The notes below the pieces were generated by a model. The model was not told the DNA's origin. It saw only the letters and a list, made by a program, of their open reading frames with translations, and made no database searches. 22,172 nucleotides of DNA from Verrucomicrobiota bacterium (lineage in GTDB: Bacteria > Verrucomicrobiota > Verrucomicrobiia > Chthoniobacterales > UBA10450): contig QHNU01000114.1 in NCBI GenBank assembly GCA_003218525.1, forward strand, positions 1-22,172. Reading direction: 5' to 3'. Positions 1 through 6,512 of the stretch are shown here, piece by piece. Numbering within the stretch: position 1 is the stretch's first letter; each line of letters starts with the position of its first letter. The translations under genes and the position numbers were made by a program.

Positions 1-4
1 AAAG

Positions 5-1258
5 GTGGCCGAATGCGCCCATTGGCTTGTCGAAAAACTAACCCGCATCGGACTTTCGGCGAGATTGCATCCAACCCCGGGACACCCGGTGGTATGGGCG
101 CAGAACAAGCATCAGCCCGGGCGTCATACGGTTTTGATCTACGGTCACTACGACGTGCAGCCCCCCGATCCTCTTGAGCTCTGGGCATCACCGCCGTTCG
201 AGCCGGTCTTGAAGGATGGTTACGTGTTTGCCCGCGGCGCGACCGACAATAAAGGCCAAATTCTTTCGCATATCCTCGGTGCTCAGGAACAGATCGAAGC
301 GGCCGGCGATTTACCGGTGAATTTGTATTTCGTCATTGAAGGTGAGGAGGAAATTGGAAGTGGTAATCTGGGGAATTTTCTCTCGCAGAACCGGGACGCA
401 TTGAAGTGCGATATTGTCGTCGTTTCCGATACAGGGATGGTCGCTCGTGGAGTTCCGACGATGAGCTACGGATTACGCGGTGTTGCTGCTCTGGAGTTGA
501 AAGTGAGCGGACCTAAGATGGACCTTCACTCTGGGATTTACGGTGGTGCAGTGGCGAATCCGCTGACCGCGCTCGCCCGTTTGCTTGCGACTTTGCACGA
601 TGCGGACGGTCATGTCGCCATACCTGGCTTCTACGACGATGTTTTGCCACTTCCAAATTGGGAGCGAGAGATGTGGGAAAAAGTGCCGGTAAATGTGGAC
701 AAAGAAATCCTCAAGGATACTGGGGTCCCACGATTATTTGGCGAAAAAGGCTTTTCCACGCTCGAGCGAATTTGGTCACGACCGACGGCGGAGATCAACG
801 GTTTCGGCGGCGGTTATCAGGGTCGAGGAACGAAGACCGTGATTGGCCGCGAAGCATTCGCCAAACTGACTTTCCGGCTCGTTCCGAATCAAAACGGGGA
901 CAAAATTACCGCGCTGGCGCAGGAGCATTTTCAGAAAAATTGTCCGCCGGGAGTACGCCTCGAGGTAGCTGCCGGTCATTCTGGCCCGTGGTATCTGACC
1001 GATCCCCATTCCAAATACGGCAAGGCCGCCCAGAGCGCGCTCAAGCATGCTCTCGATCGTGATCCGGTGCTCATTCGAGAGGGGGGTAGTATCCCGATTG
1101 TTTCGGATTTCCGAAAGATTCTCGGCGTCGAAACGCTCTTGCTCGGGCTTGCACTTCCGGATTGCCGGGCCCATTCGCCAAATGAAAACTTTCCGCTCGA
1201 GAATCTCGATGCCGGGATTCGGATTAACAAAGCGGTCCTTAAAGAAATTGCCGGCTAG
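5..1258 (+). CDS. M20-family metallodipeptidase, 5' end cut by the window
   Basis: Zinc-dependent exopeptidase of the M20 dipeptidase group, expected to cleave dipeptides or short peptides in the cytoplasm. Counting from the GTG at position 5, the metal and catalytic set is visible: YGHYDVQPPDP (His48, Asp50), ARGATDNKGQ (Asp81), EGEEEIGS (Glu114-116), VSDTG (Asp142) and, near the C-terminus, the CRAHSPNE His. The MDLHSG segment at about 172-177 starts the lid/dimerisation domain. Family members are usually around 450-460 residues; 417 are seen and the first strand and helix of the fold are missing, so the real start almost certainly lies upstream of the window and the GTG is just the first possible start inside it. 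The stop is followed 19 nt later by the NlpC/P60 gene on the same strand. The exact substrate cannot be told from sequence. Confidence 0.9.
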   Translation: MAECAHWLVEKLTRIGLSARLHPTPGHPVVWAQNKHQPGRHTVLIYGHYDVQPPDPLELWASPPFEPVLKDGYVFARGATDNKGQILSHILGAQEQIEAAGDLPVNLYFVIEGEEEIGSGNLGNFLSQNRDALKCDIVVVSDTGMVARGVPTMSYGLRGVAALELKVSGPKMDLHSGIYGGAVANPLTALARLLATLHDADGHVAIPGFYDDVLPLPNWEREMWEKVPVNVDKEILKDTGVPRLFGEKGFSTLERIWSRPTAEINGFGGGYQGRGTKTVIGREAFAKLTFRLVPNQNGDKITALAQEHFQKNCPPGVRLEVAAGHSGPWYLTDPHSKYGKAAQSALKHALDRDPVLIREGGSIPIVSDFRKILGVETLLLGLALPDCRAHSPNENFPLENLDAGIRINKAVLKEIAG

Positions 1259-1277
1259 TCGCGTCTAATCATCCGTG

Positions 1278-2288
1278 ATGTTTCGCCGCACGTTAATTGC
1301 GAGTGCTCTGATTCTGTCGATTGCGGCTCCAGTTCGAGCCGAGCAATCGGTTGGCGATACGCTTAAAAAGATTTTTTCCACTCCGACACCGACGCCCTCG
1401 CGGAAGAAAAAGAAGACGACAACAAAAAAAGAAGCGCCATCGCCCTCACCAAGGACATCTAGCAAGAAAGCTTCGCCTTCCCCAACTCCCTCACCGCACG
1501 CAAAGGGAAAAGCGTCCGCCTCTCCAGCCTCCGAAGAATCGGCTGATGTCAGTTCTATTGAGACTCCCTCAAAAAAGAAAAAATCGAGAGCTTCACCAAA
1601 ACCGAGAGCGGCGCCGACGCCCACACCGAGCCCGACTCCAACGGAAACCCCCACCGCAACGCCGCCACCAGAGCATGCACCTTCGTCTCCGCCCGAGCCG
1701 GTTCACAAGAAAAACGGCGCGCCAAATGCCACGCTCGCACCAGAGGCGATCAAAGGATTCGAAGAGAATCCTCCACCTGTTCGCACGCTTCTAAGTTCAG
1801 CGCTTGAGCTCACAACTCGCAATCTGGACTACAAATACGGCTCGGCTGATCCGTCCGCTGGCGGGATGGATTGTTCGGGCTTCGTTTATTATGTGCTCAA
1901 ACAAAATGGGGTGGGTGATGTGCCGCGGGATTCGAGTCAGCAATATGTTTGGCTGCGCCGCATCGGAAAATTTGAGCCGGTGTTGAGTCAAAAGGACGAC
2001 TCATTTGAAATGGAAAATTTGAAACCGGGTGATCTACTTTTTTGGACCGGCACCTATTCAATCGAACGGGATCCACCAATCACGCACGCCATGATTTATC
2101 TTGGGCGAGAGAAGAAAACCGGCGCACGCGTGATGGTCGGGGCGAGCGATGGACGCATCTATCAGGGCCAATCCCGCAATGGTGTCAGCGTGTTCGATTT
2201 TAAAGTCGAGCGACGCAATAATGGGGACAGCGGCAAGCCGCGGCCGACATTTATCGGTTATGGTCATGTCCCGGGCTTGCGCGACTAA
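1278..2288 (+). CDS. Secreted NlpC/P60-family endopeptidase with long low-complexity linker
   Basis: Probable peptidoglycan hydrolase (gamma-D-glutamyl-diamino acid endopeptidase class) acting outside the cytoplasmic membrane. Residues 1-22 form a signal peptide (basic FRR start, hydrophobic ALILSIAA core, VRA-EQ cleavage site). Residues ~35-150 are a disordered Pro/Ser/Thr/Lys region with many 'PTPTP', 'SPSP' and 'KKKK' runs. The NlpC/P60 domain follows at ~170-335: GGMDCSGFVYYVL carries the nucleophile Cys (~200), PGDLLFW is the usual core motif, and THAMIYLG carries the catalytic His (~271). The third polar residue could not be assigned safely. A GTG directly precedes the ATG; ATG 1278 is preferred because GTG would only add one Met. 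It may share a transcript with the upstream dipeptidase, since the gap is 19 nt. The Lys-rich linker could bind anionic wall or outer-surface polymers (inference). Confidence 0.88.
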   Translation: MFRRTLIASALILSIAAPVRAEQSVGDTLKKIFSTPTPTPSRKKKKTTTKKEAPSPSPRTSSKKASPSPTPSPHAKGKASASPASEESADVSSIETPSKKKKSRASPKPRAAPTPTPSPTPTETPTATPPPEHAPSSPPEPVHKKNGAPNATLAPEAIKGFEENPPPVRTLLSSALELTTRNLDYKYGSADPSAGGMDCSGFVYYVLKQNGVGDVPRDSSQQYVWLRRIGKFEPVLSQKDDSFEMENLKPGDLLFWTGTYSIERDPPITHAMIYLGREKKTGARVMVGASDGRIYQGQSRNGVSVFDFKVERRNNGDSGKPRPTFIGYGHVPGLRD

Positions 2289-2292
2289 TTCG

Positions 2293-2315
2293 ATCGCGCC
2301 TTGATTGAGCGCGAT
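2293..2315. terminator. Possible bidirectional hairpin between convergent genes
   Basis: The 66-nt gap between the NlpC/P60 stop and the queC stop holds a perfect 7-bp inverted repeat, ATCGCGC and GCGCGAT, separated by a 9-nt loop. Its position between converging genes fits a shared terminator. There is only a short T run after it (TTTG), so an intrinsic terminator is not certain. Confidence 0.35.
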
Positions 2316-2354
2316 TTGAGTGCTGACCCGGAGCGTTTACGAGTTTCCGTAGAA

Positions 2355-3038
2355 CTAATGTGCGTAGCGGAGCGGTTCCTTGATCCCAGCATCTCGAAAA
2401 CCCCGGCGCCGCAGGCGGCATGAATCACACTCGCCGCAGGCAGTGCCGTCGGGTGCCGGATCATAACAGCTGTGCGTGATTGAAAAATCGACGCCGAGCT
2501 CTTCGCCTTTCTGGATAATCTCAGGTTTGTTCATTGCGATTAGAGGTGCGTGAATTCGAAAGCGCTCGCCGGAAATACCGGCTCTCGTGCCGAGATTCGC
2601 AAGTTGCTCGAATTGTTCGATAAATTCAGGCCGGCAATCGGGATATCCACTGTAGTCCCTCGCATTAACGCCGATAAAAATGTTGCGAGCTCCAATCGCT
2701 TCAGCCCAGGCCAAAGCGTAGCTGAGGAAAATTGTGTTCCGGGCTGGGACGTAAGTAACTGGGATTTGGTTGGCGATCTCGGTATCACTGCGATTTTTTG
2801 GAACATCAATCGCATCCGTTAAGGCCGAGCCGCCAAAAACGCGCAAATCGATTTTCGCGATCCGGTGCTCACAAACGCCGAGGCTTAGTGCGATTTGCTT
2901 GGCGGAATCGACTTCGATGCGATGACGCTGTCCATATTCGAACGAAAGAGCGAAGGTCTCGTAGCCGTCGTGCTTTGCTATTGCCAGCGTGGTCGCTGAA
3001 TCAAGACCGCCGCTTAGCAGGACAACGGCGCGCTTCAT
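2355..3038 (-). CDS. queC: QueC, 7-cyano-7-deazaguanine (preQ0) synthase
   Basis: ATP-dependent conversion of 7-carboxy-7-deazaguanine to preQ0 in the queuosine pathway; cytoplasmic. With the start at [11 protein letters not shown] the protein is 227 residues, the usual family length. The N-terminal LLSGGLDS (7-14) is the PP-loop for ATP pyrophosphate binding. [18 protein letters not shown] (96-113) is the conserved substrate segment, and Cys191, Cys201, Cys204 and Cys207 (SCYDP and CGECDSC) are the zinc ligands. An open frame continues 37 codons upstream, but that stretch overlaps queF and has no similarity to QueC, so ATG 3036-3038 is chosen. That start overlaps the queF stop (ATGA), which implies translational coupling. 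QueD and QueE are not in the window. Confidence 0.96.
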   Translation of the reverse strand: MKRAVVLLSGGLDSATTLAIAKHDGYETFALSFEYGQRHRIEVDSAKQIALSLGVCEHRIAKIDLRVFGGSALTDAIDVPKNRSDTEIANQIPVTYVPARNTIFLSYALAWAEAIGARNIFIGVNARDYSGYPDCRPEFIEQFEQLANLGTRAGISGERFRIHAPLIAMNKPEIIQKGEELGVDFSITHSCYDPAPDGTACGECDSCRLRRRGFRDAGIKEPLRYAH

Positions 3039-3475
3039 CGGCCATTTTGGCCGGACTTCGCTCGATCGGGAAAAGCTGCGCGGACAGTCAGGGCGATGCC
3101 ACCGCGGGCAGAGAACGCTGTTCTCACTATCGCTTCTCCTGGGGCGCAAGCGCGCACGAAATCATCAAGGATGCGGTTCGCGATCGCTTCATTAAAGGCG
3201 CGTTCATTACGAAACGAGGCGAGATAGAATTTCAGCGATTTACTTTCGACACAGAGCTTATCCGGCATGTAATCAATCTCGATTTTGGCGAAATCCGCTT
3301 GGCCGGTGACAGGGCAGAGCGAGGTGAAGTCGGAGGTTTCGAAGTGGATCCAGAATTTACGACGGGCCGGGTTCGGAAAAGTTTCAAGCTGCGCTTCCGC
3401 TGGAGACGCCGGGATGCGCGCCTCGCTGTGGCCGAGAAGGGTGAGTCGTCCGGGTTTACTTATGCTCCTGCTCAT
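3035..3475 (-). CDS. queF: QueF, preQ0 reductase (NADPH-dependent, short YkvM-type), catalytic His replaced by Asn
   Basis: Reduces the nitrile of preQ0 to the amine of preQ1, the base inserted into tRNA by Tgt. At 146 residues it is the short single-domain type. [12 protein letters not shown] carries the nucleophile Cys54 and Asp61, and [15 protein letters not shown] (77-91) is the family signature that binds NADPH and substrate. In Bacillus subtilis QueF (from memory) the catalytic residues are Cys55, Asp62, His96 and Glu97. Here the offset is a constant one residue and the His96 position is Asn95 (FNEA instead of FHE), codon AAT, while Glu96 is kept. The stop overlaps the queC start, so the two genes form one unit. 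A GGAGGTGA sequence lies at 3497-3504, but about 20 nt from the ATG, too far for an ordinary Shine-Dalgarno site. The start is the first in-frame ATG after a TAG. Confidence 0.92.
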   Translation of the reverse strand: MSRSISKPGRLTLLGHSEARIPASPAEAQLETFPNPARRKFWIHFETSDFTSLCPVTGQADFAKIEIDYMPDKLCVESKSLKFYLASFRNERAFNEAIANRILDDFVRACAPGEAIVRTAFSARGGIALTVRAAFPDRAKSGQNGR

Positions 3476-3585
3476 GATCGCAAGCTTAGTCGGCTATCAC
3501 CTCCATGACGAGGCGTTATCGTGGTCACGTCTTCGAATTGATCTTGGAAATCGCAGGTGGCCGCCAAAAAGCCATATCGCCAGAA

Positions 3586-4470
3586 TCAATCGGGGTGCTG
3601 CAACATCGGGTTCTTGAATGCCCGTTCGCGATCGCCTTCCTTCCCATAGTTCCAATAATCGGCTTTCAATCCACGTTTTAATTTTAATTTCGAACCGTCG
3701 GCCATCTGCCATTCGCGAATTAAAAAAGGGAAGTCGCGGTCAAGCACGAAACGATCGATTCCAGCTGAATGTTGCGCGTTCACCTCAATGGTCTTCTCGA
3801 TTGGCTTCCACGAAATCCGTGCTGCTTTGAACTCGATGTGATCGCTTCGGAATCGCGCGAGGGTTGGTGCTAGTTGTATTTCAAAGTCCACCGGCGGCTT
3901 TGACCAATCGATCGTCCGCACGCGCATCGGAAGTTCGTCGTAAAAGAACGAATTTGCTAGCGGCGAGATTGGGCTGGTGGTGCTTCCGTCTCGATAAGTG
4001 TCGCTCACGTAATTGAAAGCCGAACCGCTCGACTCAATTTTTTTAATCGCGTTTCCAAAACTGTCTGTGCCGACAAAAGTTAGGCGGGCAAGCGCGGCTG
4101 AATCGACTCGCCAATAGGCGGTGATCGACCCCTGCTCGACAAACATTCCGATCGGCGCCGACCAGATTTGATTTATCCGGACTGAGGTGATGGCATCAGC
4201 GCGTGTCGGGTCATCGACGCGCGCGAATGTTTTCGGATCGATCCGTTCCCGGAAGAAAATGTGCAGGACTTCACATTTGCGCAGCTGAGCCTCCCGCATG
4301 AGTTGGCCCTCGTAAAAGTCGAACTCAGCCTTGCGGTCGCCCCAATAACTATCATTCGCCAGAATCCCGGGCGTGAACTGGGCGTGTACCTCCGTGATGA
4401 AAGCAATCGTTGTGATTGCGAGTAATACCGAACTTCCTACACTTCCGACGCGCAGAGGCCTTTTTGTCAT
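3586..4470 (-). CDS. Secreted protein of unknown function
   Basis: I do not recognise this family. With the start at MTKRPLRVG it is 294 residues. A signal peptide is clear: basic start, hydrophobic SSVLLAITTIAFIT stretch, and a VHA-QFTPG cleavage site near residue 31. The mature part is mostly polar and beta-like, with no membrane segment, no Cys-rich motif and no catalytic signature I can name; it contains regularly spaced aromatic and charged residues (for example DSYWGDRKAEFDFYEGQ). An in-frame frame extends 31 codons upstream, but those codons are the translation of a palindromic repeat and would hide the signal peptide, so ATG 4468-4470 is preferred. This start codon is itself the end of the repeat, and no Shine-Dalgarno sequence precedes it. 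queF lies 110 nt downstream on the same strand; a functional link to queuosine is not indicated. Confidence 0.7.
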   Translation of the reverse strand: MTKRPLRVGSVGSSVLLAITTIAFITEVHAQFTPGILANDSYWGDRKAEFDFYEGQLMREAQLRKCEVLHIFFRERIDPKTFARVDDPTRADAITSVRINQIWSAPIGMFVEQGSITAYWRVDSAALARLTFVGTDSFGNAIKKIESSGSAFNYVSDTYRDGSTTSPISPLANSFFYDELPMRVRTIDWSKPPVDFEIQLAPTLARFRSDHIEFKAARISWKPIEKTIEVNAQHSAGIDRFVLDRDFPFLIREWQMADGSKLKLKRGLKADYWNYGKEGDRERAFKNPMLQHPD

Positions 4471-4551
4471 GTCGAGCGAAGCCGAGACATCTCTAGCTAT
4501 TCTGAGGAGAAAATAGCGAGGGATTCCTCGGCTGCGGTCGGAATGACAAAA
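4462..4551. repeat. REP-like palindromic element, about 90 bp
   Basis: Two ~40-nt arms (4462-4501 and 4511-4551) are imperfect inverted copies with about nine mismatches, around a loop near CTGAGGAGA. Both outer ends read TTTTGTCAT inward, i.e. ATGACAAAA outward. The arms contain TCGAGCGAAGCCGAG on one side and CGACCGCAGCCGAGG on the other. On the minus strand the frame reads 'HSDRSRGI...RDVSASLDMT', a peptide I know as a typical mis-annotated translation of dispersed repeats in many environmental bacterial genomes. It sits between the divergent genes at 4470 (minus) and 4603 (plus) and could form a long hairpin in either transcript. Membership in a genome-wide family is inference, as only one window is visible. 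Confidence 0.8.
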
Positions 4552-4602
4552 GTAATCTGTCATAATGCAAACGTTAATCGGTCGGATAACAAAAGTAATT
4601 TT

Positions 4603-5022
4603 ATGAGTAGTGGGGGTCCTGCAGTCCTAACCGGTCTTGCCAATCCAGCCGTGATCGATCTTTTTGGATTTGATTCCGCACACGGCGAGGTGCTGCTGGT
4701 AATGAACGAGCCCCGGGCCTGGGATGGCGGCGACGAACAACTGCATCAACTTCAGGAGAAATTTAACGCCTATGCATCCTTCGTTCTGGATGGCGAGATG
4801 ACAAGCGCACATCCGGAGCTGGCTGGAAAAAAAGCGCGGATCGAGCTGCGTTGCGACCAAATGCCTCCGGAACCGGCATTAGCGCTACTACAGGCGATTC
4901 ACGACCAGCTCGAGTTACAGGAAATCAAGGTCGAAGTCGTTGTTCGGGCGGAGGGCAGCTGCGGCGAAGGTTGCGGATGTCACTCGTCAACGGCGACCGT
5001 CGCAGGGGGAACATCATCGTGA
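4603..5022 (+). CDS. DUF6572-like protein with Cys-rich C-terminal tail
   Basis: Small cytoplasmic protein of 139 residues, function unknown. The body resembles the DUF6572 family: NPAVIDLFGFDSAHGEVLLVM, followed by RAWDGGDEQLHQLQEKFNAYASFVLDGEM and an RIELRC strand, as expected for a small alpha/beta domain. The C-terminal tail GSCGEGCGCHSS has three Cys and one His in ten residues, a possible metal-binding or redox patch that I do not recall as typical of the family. An open frame begins at 4543, but the first 20 codons come from the palindromic repeat and the spacer after it, so ATG 4603 is taken. No strong Shine-Dalgarno sequence is seen. It is divergent from the secreted protein and convergent with apt. 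Confidence 0.72.
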   Translation: MSSGGPAVLTGLANPAVIDLFGFDSAHGEVLLVMNEPRAWDGGDEQLHQLQEKFNAYASFVLDGEMTSAHPELAGKKARIELRCDQMPPEPALALLQAIHDQLELQEIKVEVVVRAEGSCGEGCGCHSSTATVAGGTSS

Positions 5023-5050
5023 CCTCTTCTTGAGGAGGAGCAGCGGAAAA

Positions 5051-5122
5051 ATGCAGCCGGCACCCATATGTGACCTGCAATTCTTCGCCGCACTCGAACC
5101 GACCGCCTGCTCAATACTTTAG
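5051..5122 (+). CDS. Possible 23-residue small ORF after the DUF6572-like gene
   Basis: A short frame begins with ATG 11 nt after a GGAGGAG sequence (5034-5040), which would be a good ribosome-binding site, and ends at TAG, overlapping the 3' end of apt on the other strand by 12 bases. The product (MQPAPICDLQFFAAL...) has no recognisable features. The Shine-Dalgarno sequence is the only support; it may be chance. Confidence 0.15.
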   Translation: MQPAPICDLQFFAALEPTACSIL

Positions 5123-5641
5123 AAACGCCGTCACCGGCGTCGGCGCCAGTTTTTCGCGACCGTGCAGAAATTCGAGCTCAATCAAAAAAATTGCTTCGAT
5201 CAAATCGCCTTCAACTTTCTTGATCAACGTCGCCGCCGATGCGGATGTCCCGCCGGTGGCAAGCAAATCATCGATCAGCACGATTTTTTCACCCCGTTTG
5301 ATTGCGTCGATGTGTAATTCCATTTCTGCTTCGCCATATTCGAGAGAGTATTTGGCGCTTTCCGTCTTATAAGGAAGGCGCCCTTTTTTTCGCAGGGGCA
5401 CGAATCCAACTCCTAGTTGATAGGCGACAGCCGAGCCAAAGAGAAACCCGCGTGCGTCGATCCCGACGATCTTGTCGATCTGCTTGCCACGACAGCGATC
5501 GAGGAAAATATCGATGGACGAGTGAAAGAGTGTTCCATCATTGAGAACTGGCGTGATGTCTTTGAAAACGATTCCCTTTTTCGGAAAATCCGGGACGTCG
5601 CGAACTGCAGCGCGTAACCTTGCTATGACATCGTCTGGCAT
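5111..5641 (-). CDS. apt: Adenine phosphoribosyltransferase
   Basis: Purine salvage enzyme: adenine plus PRPP gives AMP and pyrophosphate; cytoplasmic, usually a dimer. It has 176 residues, normal for the family. RDVPDFPKKGIVFKDITPVL (14-33) is the N-terminal adenine-binding and hood signature. IDARGFLFGSAVA (61-73) and PLRKKGRLP (82-90) follow, and IVLIDDLLATGGTS (120-133) is the PRPP-binding loop with the two acidic residues. The start MPDDV at 5641 matches the family N-terminus. It is divergent from the tetrapyrrole cluster with a 79-nt spacer that must hold promoters for both directions. Confidence 0.97.
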   Translation of the reverse strand: MPDDVIARLRAAVRDVPDFPKKGIVFKDITPVLNDGTLFHSSIDIFLDRCRGKQIDKIVGIDARGFLFGSAVAYQLGVGFVPLRKKGRLPYKTESAKYSLEYGEAEMELHIDAIKRGEKIVLIDDLLATGGTSASAATLIKKVEGDLIEAIFLIELEFLHGREKLAPTPVTAFLKY

Positions 5642-5690
5642 TGGGCGCCGATGCTAGCGGCTCGCGCTTAAAGGTCAATTACGCTCGGTT

Positions 5691-5708
5691 GCGCACGGAA
5701 ATGTGCGC
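5691..5708. promoter_or_regulatory. Small dyad upstream of the tetrapyrrole cluster
   Basis: A perfect 6-bp inverted repeat GCGCAC-GGAAAT-GTGCGC lies 12 nt before the GTG start of the CcsA-like gene, within the 79-nt divergent spacer with apt. It could be an operator or an RNA hairpin close to the ribosome-binding site. No known regulator box was recognised. Confidence 0.25.
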
Positions 5709-5720
5709 TCTTAAACTGAT

Positions 5721-6512
5721 GTGACTGTGGATCGGCATCTGTTGATTCTCTCAACGATCTTCTTTTTCGCCGCGGTTGTGCGGAGCGTCATTGCCTTGCG
5801 CGCGCGCGTTTTTCGGCACAGTCGTTTCAACTTCGTCATGATTGCCCTCGGCTTTGCGGTGCAAACAATGTTCTTGTCGGTGCGCGGGCACGCCCTCGGC
5901 CGGTGTCCGATCACGAACTTGTTTGAAGTAATCGTCTTCTTGGCATGGTCGATCGCACTGATTTACATGCTGGTCGGGCCAGCCTATCGGCTGTCGCTGA
6001 TGGGGGTTTTTACTGCGCCCCTTGTTCTTCTGCTTCAATTGTTCGCGCTCCTCGCGCCGGTGGATACGCCGCATGCGATACGAGTCATGCCGAACCCGTG
6101 GCTCGAATTTCACGCCTCAATTTCGATTATCGCCTACGGGGTTTTTGCCCTCGCCTGTGTTGCCGGCGCAATGTATCTCGTCCAAGAGCGGCAGCTGAAA
6201 ACGCACGAGTTACGATCGATTTTTTACCATCTGCCGCCCCTGCCGACGCTGTTCTCGGCCATGACGCGGCTGCTCTGGCTTGGATTCGCGCTTTATACCG
6301 CGGGCTTGATCAGCGGATTTTTCACCGGCGAGCCTGTGCCGTGGAAAAAAGTGGTGCTGGCGTTCGCGATTTGGATTTTGTACGGCGCGATTTTACAGGG
6401 CCGATATCTTCGCTCATTTACTCCGCGCCGCATCGCCGCGCTCTGTGTCGGAGCGTTTGCTGCGGCGCTTTCGCTGTTGTGGAGCATTGAATTCGTTGCC
6501 CATCACGCGTGA
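5721..6512 (+). CDS. ccsA: CcsA/HemX-like cytochrome c assembly membrane protein
   Basis: Polytopic inner-membrane protein of the CcsA/HemX family, associated with heme handling for c-type cytochromes or with control of HemA levels. It has 263 residues with about eight hydrophobic segments (near 7-26, 37-54, 65-85, 92-112, 130-152, 183-201, 210-227 and 238-256). NLFEVIVFLAW (66-76) corresponds to the conserved family segment, and WLEFHASISIIAYGVF (127-142) contains a conserved His (131) expected as heme ligand. Size and position directly before hemA resemble HemX of the Bacillus hem operon, so HemX-type is as likely as true CcsA; no ResB partner is in the window. The start is GTG 5721 (the overlapping ATG is followed by a stop), and the stop overlaps the hemA GTG by four bases (GTGA). 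Confidence 0.82.
   Translation: MTVDRHLLILSTIFFFAAVVRSVIALRARVFRHSRFNFVMIALGFAVQTMFLSVRGHALGRCPITNLFEVIVFLAWSIALIYMLVGPAYRLSLMGVFTAPLVLLLQLFALLAPVDTPHAIRVMPNPWLEFHASISIIAYGVFALACVAGAMYLVQERQLKTHELRSIFYHLPPLPTLFSAMTRLLWLGFALYTAGLISGFFTGEPVPWKKVVLAFAIWILYGAILQGRYLRSFTPRRIAALCVGAFAAALSLLWSIEFVAHHA

Noticed and set aside
1265..1654. Minus-strand Gly/Val-rich frame over the linker of the NlpC/P60 protein
   Set aside because: It is the complement of the Pro/Ser/Thr/Lys-coding repeats; its low complexity follows from that.
2798..3508. 236-codon plus-strand frame opposite queC and queF
   Set aside because: It is antisense to two well-supported, coupled genes, is rich in Arg and Ser as expected for a shadow frame, and has no recognisable domain.
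3476..3585. preQ1 riboswitch before queF
   Set aside because: I could not find the short stem with A-rich tail and the ribosome-site pairing expected of the known classes; the region looks unstructured by eye.
4462..4551. Rho-independent terminator
   Set aside because: The arms are ~40 nt with many mismatches and lie between divergent gene starts, where no terminator is needed; a dispersed repeat explains it better.
4471..4563. 31-residue N-terminal extension of the secreted protein
   Set aside because: It translates the palindromic repeat and would bury the signal peptide.
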